Shown here: piece after piece, positions 57,282 through 64,000 of the stretch
Layout: every line of letters starts with the position of its first letter
Numbering within the stretch: the first letter of the stretch is position 1
DNA from: Dipteronia dyeriana
Taxonomy: Eukaryota; Streptophyta; Magnoliopsida; Sapindales; Sapindaceae
DNA length: 64,000 bases
Reading direction: 5' to 3'
Assembly (NCBI GenBank): GCA_032871835.1
Contig: CM065295.1
Coordinates: 83,011,819 to 83,075,818, forward strand
Program-made: the position numbers and the translations under genes
The notes under the pieces: generated by a model
The model's database searches: none
What the model was told of the DNA's origin: nothing
What the model saw: the letters and a program-made list of their open reading frames with translations, nothing else

Positions 57282-58358
57282 ACTTAATCAACATTTTTAC
57301 ATTTTACAAACTAGAATAAATTATTTTAACTATTAGTTTAATATTTTTTATACATTACACCTTCAAAGCCTCCTTTTAAATTTTTGTGTAAGGTTCTGTA
57401 ACCCTTGAGCCGTCTCTATCTATTGCTAGTCAGCCCTAGCTTGTATTATTAGGGAATCAATGATTACGAATATCATATTCCTCAGTTATCTACTTATCAT
57501 CATCAAAATGTTGAACCCAACTAGTGATTTGAAGGTTGATCATGAGATGATCATGTTTGAAGCTCATGTTCTAGCTAGGAGGGTACATTATGAGTGAATT
57601 TAAATAAAAATAAATTAAACAACTATTAAATGAACACATTAAAATTAAAAACTTAAATGACAATATGAGGTTATATTAGTGGTAAGTGGTAACCCTATTA
57701 TATTTACACTCAAGAGGTAATGGGTTATTGTCTCTCGATCTCCTAATTACCGAAATGTTATAATTGTTTTTTTTAAAAAAAAATCAAAACTTAAATATTA
57801 ATAAATATAAACAGTATATTTATCAATCAAATTATCCAAGTGATTTATTGCAAAAAATTTAATAAAATATAAAGATAGTTTGGCATCAATGTCCAACAAT
57901 ACTGGGATTATAATAGAGCATGTGCTTAGCTTCAACTCCTTCAAGTATTATTTGTTTGTGGATCATTGAAATTCAAAGATCTTGTTTTTTTAAAAAAAAA
58001 TATATATCAAGTGAGTTTTTTTTGTTGATAAAAGTTACATATACAGTGCAATTAAGTTTAATATCAGGAATGTTAGTATAATTTACCCTTTAAAATGGTT
58101 TAAATTATTAGCTTATTATTAATAATTGTTGGCGACTATTATATAGAAATCGAGTTCAGGAATAAAATCAGATTAAAAAGGATGAAAATACTAACATGAA
58201 GCCCATACTCAGAGTCTCAGACTCTCTTAAAAACCATCGACAGAGAACAGAATATGCTTACGGTTTATTTATTTTTACATTTTTATGCATTTTGGTTTGT
58301 AGTTTAAACTGTCTTATTGTTTTATTCTCACACTTCATGAGGAGAAAACCGGAGCTAG
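57282..58358. repeat. Copy 2 of the ~1.06-kb dispersed direct repeat
   Basis: Same orientation as 4,974-6,040, from AATCAACATTTTTACATTTT to ATTCTCACACTTCATGAGG. It lacks the (TA)n run of copy 1 and has several small indels. It is uninterrupted at its left edge, unlike copy 1. Confidence 0.75.
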
Positions 58359-59434
58359 CCTAATATAAAAAATTTATAATCTAGTATTATTGACTTTATT
58401 ATAAAATCGCATGTGTAATGTGTTGTTCAATATTTAAAAGGTGTTAACTTTATTATATTACATGTATATTTGTATTATTCAATATTCCATGTTCAGCGGC
58501 ATCAAACTAAGTAACCAACCAAGGGTGGCCAGTAGTCCCAGCACTGTTGGCTGGGTTTCAATTTTTTTTGTTATTTGATTATTTCTAGAATTTATCCAAA
58601 CACACATTATATTTCTCAAATCAAACATGAGTTGTGTGTGTATGAAGTGAATTATCATAGTGTGATCTTTTGTGGTTTCACTTTTCAATTATACTCTTGT
58701 ACATTTTATATTCATTATAATTCTTATTTCAATACACATATTGTCTCTTAACATAAGTTATAGTGTGTCTCTTAAAATATTGATGTTTCACTAAAAAATT
58801 AGGACTGAATTGATACTACCCCTACTAAAACTAATTTACTGGGATGAAAAACCAGAAAAAATATCATAAATAGAGTGTTTACCGATGCTGAATTAATATC
58901 AAAAGGAATCAACGTTAAATGGGGAAAAAAAAATCAGCAAAGATAATTTATATCACATTTATTAATCAAGAATGAAATAAAAAATAAAATGAAAACATAA
59001 TTATTTGATGGGAGTGATGAATAAATTCTCTTTCCCCGTATGAACTTAATTCCAATATTGGACCCACTGAATTTGATTTTAATAAACGCTTTAACCGGAA
59101 ATCAAAAATTAAGTTCATTTTCTAACATGTTCCTAATTTGTATACAATTCTCGTACTCACTAAATATCAAATCAATAACTAAATTCTCTTTCCTATCGGT
59201 AAAAGAGCCCCCGATTGTGAAAATGCTTTATATAATTATATATCCAATTTATACAAAGATTTCAGAATTATAAATCATAATTTAAGGAATTAAAATACAA
59301 CGTTAAACAAATAAAAATTAAAATAAGAAACACGAGCACTATTGGGTTTTTAGTTAGTTGATCTATACACGCTCATATGTTCTGCATTAATCTAATATAT
59401 GTATGTTTGAATAAACATATGATATAATTTGAAA
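58359..59434. other. Intergenic, no feature seen
   Basis: AT-rich, only short chance frames. It separates the repeat from the 3' end of the kinase gene. Confidence 0.5.
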
Positions 59435-59834
59435 CTGCTACGGTACATAAACCGACATAAACAACTTTTCATTCTTCTGCTTCCGAGAGAATTTACTACC
59501 TGATGAGGTTTTAAAACTTTTAAACATATCATAGATCAGCTTGGATCTCATATTCCTGAAAGAGACGAACATCTGGGCATCCGGACATGTCTGCTTATTT
59601 ATCATCAGAGGATGGCACAGACCTAAAAAGAAATCAATGTAATAATGTTGTTGTTGCAGTATAGATCTAAAGCAAAGATGATGCTGCCCTTCATTCACTA
59701 TCTTCTACCATCTTTAAAGGCCAGATAATATATCCGGTACGAAATAGAAAATAAAGAATACAGGATAAAACACACATCTGCAAGATTTACTTTACAGTTC
59801 TTGCCTGAATGTCGACATTTTTTATTTTTTATTT
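59435..59834 (-). other. Probable 3' untranslated region of the kinase gene
   Basis: Follows the TGA at 59,835-59,837. An 86-codon frame at 59,438-59,698 shows no family features and is treated as UTR. No polyadenylation signal was fixed. Confidence 0.4.
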
Positions 59835-62800
59835 TCAGGCGTCCCCTTCCCTTCTATCTCCATTTTGTTCCTGACAAGTTATGGCATTCAGCTGTTGCTG
59901 CAGCTGTCAAATAATAATAGTCAAACCTTCAATTCCAGGATTCAAGATTCTGATAGTAAACGTTATTGTTACTGTAATGAAAGTGCGTGCAACAACTACC
60001 AGTATAGTGGGTCGCCATCAGACAGCAGAACAATATTTAAAACGTCTCCAGAGAGGAAATTACACAAAATCAAAGAAGCGGTGTAGTTCAAAACGAGAGC
60101 AACCACAACTAAATGGAAAACCTAAAGAGCAAACTCACTTGTACGTATTTTGACTTTTCCGAGGTCAGTTCATCATTTAAATTGATCATCCTGCAATATG
60201 CGACAGGGAGACCACATCAGATAAACTTTCAGATGTGAACAAAAAAAACATTCATTACAGTTGACTTGATTCAAAGAGGCAAGAGACCGACCTAGATTGT
60301 AGCTCTGATATCTTGAGGAGCAGTAATTGTTCCCTCTCAGAGGCAGCGGGTTCAACCTGCCAAATGAGCAAAATCAGACAAGGATGAAGATATCTACTAA
60401 TACTTCATCATGATAGACCATTCCGACTGGATTTAGTAACCAAGATGATTCATTAAAGAGAAGTGATGCATTTTACATGGGGATGCTTACACTAGAGAGA
60501 TATCCTAAGAACAGTAAATGTAATCAAATTTCCATGCAAAACTAAAAAGATGTGCTTATCAAATTCCAAGCTGTCATCCATTAAGAAGATATGAGGAATC
60601 CTTAACATATAAAAAATTGATCAAACAACTCAAGCCTATATATGTAAAACTATGTATCCACTAAAAAACTGTGTTTGATGAAGCTAAAGAATATATAACC
60701 AGAAGGGTGCAACAACAAGAAAGTTCTAAGATCTGAAAAAAGTGCTTCAACATGAGCATTACACACATATGTAACAAAACCCCACACAGTAGTATTTACT
60801 CAAAAGACAAATGACAAGCAACTCATACACAGAGAAACAAAAAACGATAACTAGCAAATTACAAAAGAGAATATTTACAATTCCATTGTTCTCAGGACAA
60901 CGAGGCAGTGGGGGCAACTTTCCGTTTTGCAAAGCTGAAACAAGAAATGAAACATGTTCAACACACCATACTTCTATGTACAATCATGTCAAATATCATA
61001 AGAGAATCTATTCCACCTACCATCTACAGCCTCAGCCGGTTGCAAGCTATTCAATAAATTGACAATAAGATCCTGGCATTGGAAAAAATCAATCAGAACA
61101 TTTATTCAGAATTTAGGTTCTTTAGGTCAAACAAAACTTGGATAAAAATCAAGGACACCAACGTCTCGACTGTTCAGTTGTTTTTCACCTGCTGAAGTGA
61201 TGTCTGTTGAAAGAGATTCTGAAGATGAGGCATAAAGAGTGATGTGGACAAATTACTTTTGCTCGTTTCTGAAGGTGGCTGACTAGCTGACTGGAAAACA
61301 ATAATATAACACAAAATTTAATCAAAGGTCAAACAAAGAAAGTCCGGTTACAGTGACTCAATCCAGGTATTCTGCAACCTAACATTTTTAATATACAAAA
61401 ACAACCATCTGAAAATAAATAGGGAGCAAAACCCAGTGCACGGACCAATTGTTGTTTGGATTCAAATATCCATTCACCAACGCTGGCAGATTTCCTCAGA
61501 GGTGATCCCTAAAAAACACAGGAAAAGTATCAAGACTCCAGAGAGAAGAAGGCAATTGCAATTGATTTGGCTGCTTGAAAAGTGTTTTAAACAAAGACAC
61601 CCACCTGTGATCGACGGGGAACGGTACTTAATGGAATATCCTATGGAACATCATTTAGTTAGTGATGGTTACATAATTGAACAATCATTACTTAAGAATA
61701 GACCATTACCTTTGCAAGATCTAAATTTTCTGATGTTACTGAGAAACGCCCTTTAATCTGCACTAGATTAGCTTTTGTCTTGTCGTCCATAGAATCTCTG
61801 TATCCTATAAGAGCAGAAATATTCAATAGAGTACTCACACAAGTATATAGTAGCAACATAAAAAATGATAGTAATGATAACATAAATGCAAACAAAAAAA
61901 ATAATGATAATGATAATCATCTCCAAAATGCCCATTAAAAAACTGTCTCACCTCCTGAAGATTTTATGGGAGCTGATAAACTGTTTGCTGAAGCTCGATT
62001 TGGAAGCATCAAAGGACCACTAAAGCTCGGTGCTCTTCGAGCTTCACACTTAGCTTTCTCAGTTGGTGGTTGATTATCCATCTCAAACCTGATAGTCAAA
62101 AAAACAGAAACAGGATCAGTTGCGAGTGTAGGAGCAGATAAAATAAGAAGAGATTGGCCATAATTTCCCACACATTAATTAAACTACAGAAACAAAGTTA
62201 CATTTTGGTTTATCATTTGTAAATACACCATATAGAAATTGTTTTCACATACACAGGAGATAAAGAATTTATAAAACATTTCTTCCTTAAGAGGGTAAGG
62301 ATGAGATTATGCTTCAATTTACTTATATTCTAAAAGACAACAATGACAACATGATTGAATTCAGCTTCTAAGAACTTCTTCCTTTTTTGCTTCATTAAGA
62401 TCTTTACCAACGGTACTCAGCTCACAAAGTTCAAATAAGTTCTACTTATAATGGAATCCAATCACATGTAGACCATATGAAAAAATAATAAATTTTGGAC
62501 TTCTCCAAATCCCCTACTACCAAGGCAATAAAACATAGCAGGCTCATTAATATATAATATAGTTTTGACATTACCTTAATAACAATCACTTCAACTCTTT
62601 TCGTTTCAGATTAAAAAAAAAGAAGGAATTTTAGGATAATTATGTATTTACCACCTGCTTAACTACATTCAGATGTCATTGTAAACAACCACAAACTAAG
62701 GATATAAATGTAGCTGGACCAACTTAATATGAAATATGACGAACCTTTCTGAGTAACGCTTTTCTGATGCTGAATGACTAAGCACAACACCAGGCATGAG

Positions 62801-63449
62801 AGGCCCACTCTGAGTTTGGCGAGTTTGCACTGTTTTAACCTTGGTTGACATCAAGTCCTTTTCTGAAGTTGATGCCATTGCCTCAGTGCTTAATCCATTT
62901 TTCTTCAGAACAATATTCTCTTGGATTCCAGATTCTAGTGAATCAACTTCCAGAATCTTTCCCTTTCTGTTCAAGTACTCAGATTGTTGTTGATCACTTT
63001 TTCCTCTACATAACTCTATATTAGAATTTGATTTCCCAAAAGTGGATTTAGAATCAGTTGCAGCCTGTAAACAATAAACAAGAGATGTAATAGCTTATCT
63101 GCTTAAGGATTAAAACTTTCAAGCATGAAATAAAAAACATAAAATGTCAAGAAATATAATCAAATAACAAAGCATAGAAAATTCACTATGAATTGCTGAC
63201 AACCTTGTCACCAACGAATTGTTTCATGATTTCATCTTCTTCCCTGGTCTCTGGCATATCATCATCATCTCGCACCTTAAAATTTAGTTAAATAAATTAC
63301 AAATAGTTAACTATTTCTCAAAATACAACCTTTCATTATGAAATATCTTAAAACTTGTTCAATATTAAAATCTGACTTACTAGTGATGCTTGTGCTTTCA
63401 AATCCTCAATATCAAAGTTCCATGCACTAACTCCTCTCTGATACTCACT
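59835..63449 (-). CDS. Ste20/FRAY-type Ser/Thr protein kinase, C-terminal half (gene continues beyond the window)
   Basis: Thirteen coding exons with consistent phases: 63,449-63,381; 63,275-63,204; 63,064-62,745; 62,088-61,952; 61,804-61,710; 61,640-61,605; 61,508-61,446; 61,290-61,189; 61,072-61,021; 60,934-60,879; 60,356-60,292; 60,190-60,139; 59,903-59,835. Together they give 395 residues to a TGA. They read SEYQRGVSAWNFDIEDLKAQ, then RDDDDMPETREEDEIM, a Ser-rich linker, SGPLMLPNRASANSLSAPIK, RDSMDDKTKANLVQIKGRFS, VPRRSQGSPLRKSASVGEW, LFMPHLQNLFQQTSLQQ, LIVNLLNSLQP and a coiled-coil-like end. This is the tail of the plant Ste20-like kinases related to BLUS1 and annimal SPAK/OSR1; the kinase domain lies to the right. 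Such kinases relay stress, light or ion signals; the specific role here is unknown. The donor at 61,445 (GTCCGT) is weak. Confidence 0.93.
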
Positions 63450-64000
63450 CTGATGACGATGAAGAAAAATTCAGATGTAAGTGGAAAAACATAGATACAT
63501 GCAACAATCTGTTTAGCTTACATAATAGCAACTGGTAAATTGTAATTGATGTAAGATTAAGTAGAGAGAACAAGGTAGGTACATAATGCCATAAAAAAAA
63601 AAGAGCTATAGTCTCAATCCAGTCAGCTTGAATCTACCATAGCCAGAAATAATTCTCACCCTCGTGGGAAGTGTTCATACTTAAGAACCTCTGTTGAAAA
63701 TCTAAAACAAAAAAACTAATATATTTCTCCAGTCAGATAGCTTCTAATGGACCTGCCATTGTGTTATTTTAAATTACAGTAAAGATAAGAGACAACTTGC
63801 AGTCCATAAATATTTTATTTGGGGTTTGTCAACCATAAGAGAAAAGAACAAAGTACATTTTTGTCGGTAAACAAAGAGCAGGCAGGAAACTACAATCTCA
63901 AAATCATAATTTGAGGAATGAGAATCAAGAAAAAATACAAATTTATGGCAACAAAACAATATTTAGTAGCTTATTTAGGGCTTTAAAACTTGACAATTGA
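63450..64000 (-). other. Intron of the Ste20-type kinase gene
   Basis: The acceptor CAG ends at 63,450. No kinase-domain exon is recognised up to the window edge, so the intron is at least 551 bases long. The 61-codon frame at 63,774-63,959 is chance. Confidence 0.65.

Noticed and set aside
59438..59698. 86-codon ORF after the kinase stop
   Set aside because: No domain and lies in the expected 3' UTR.
63774..63959. 61-codon ORF near the right edge as a kinase exon
   Set aside because: No kinase motifs and no fitting splice sites; treated as intron.

Overview
The window is nuclear DNA from a plant, most likely a eudicot. It is AT-rich and its genes are split by introns with GT-AG boundaries. 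Most of it is nested plant transposable elements: Ty1/copia, gag-only LTR elements, L1-type LINE, Mutator-like, hAT and Tourist-type. No rRNA gene, functional tRNA gene, CRISPR array or bacterial-type operon was seen. The species cannot be named from the sequence.

Four host-type genes can be supported. (1) A small two-exon C2H2-like zinc-finger gene lies at 20.1-20.6 kb, minus strand. (2) An intronless LOG-type gene (cytokinin riboside 5'-monophosphate phosphoribohydrolase) lies at 32.9-33.6 kb, minus strand, inside an LTR retrotransposon. (3) A complete six-exon RCL1 gene (RNA 3'-terminal phosphate cyclase-like protein, 18S rRNA processing) lies at 52.9-55.6 kb, minus strand. (4) The last 13 coding exons of a Ste20/FRAY-type Ser/Thr kinase gene lie at 59.8-63.4 kb, minus strand; its kinase domain is beyond the right edge.

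Layout. 0-0.4 kb: (GAY)n low-complexity DNA. 0.4-5.0 kb: decayed copia element with its 3' LTR. 5.0-6.0 kb: a repeat also present at 57.3-58.4 kb. 6.0-8.3 kb: a MULE end, a gag fragment and a long-TIR foldback element. 8.35-18.7 kb: an L1-type LINE interrupted by a copia element (9.2-16.8 kb, itself holding a small LTR element at 13.2-15.1 kb) and by a Tourist-like MITE (17.7-18.5 kb). 20-25 kb: the zinc-finger gene, an LTR remnant and a small MITE. 25.9-28.6 kb: an internally deleted copia element. 28.85-49.4 kb: a large Mutator-like element with a mudrA-type transposase pseudogene (+) and a DUF1985/Ulp1-type pseudogene (-). Each of those pseudogenes is broken by one copy of the same non-autonomous LTR family: copy 1 (30,281-37,077, minus) and copy 2 (41,193-46,058, plus). 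50.6-52.7 kb: a hAT-like element with a MULE MITE nested in it. 52.9-64 kb: the gene-rich end.

Main discovery candidate: the LOG gene sits in the sense direction between the gag remnant and the 3' LTR of copy 1, which has a perfect ATAAC target-site duplication. Copy 2 has the same flanks on both sides of the gene position and still carries the last codons of the gene next to a deletion. The gene was therefore already in the common ancestor, so this LTR family appears to have captured a cytokinin-activating enzyme gene and amplified it.
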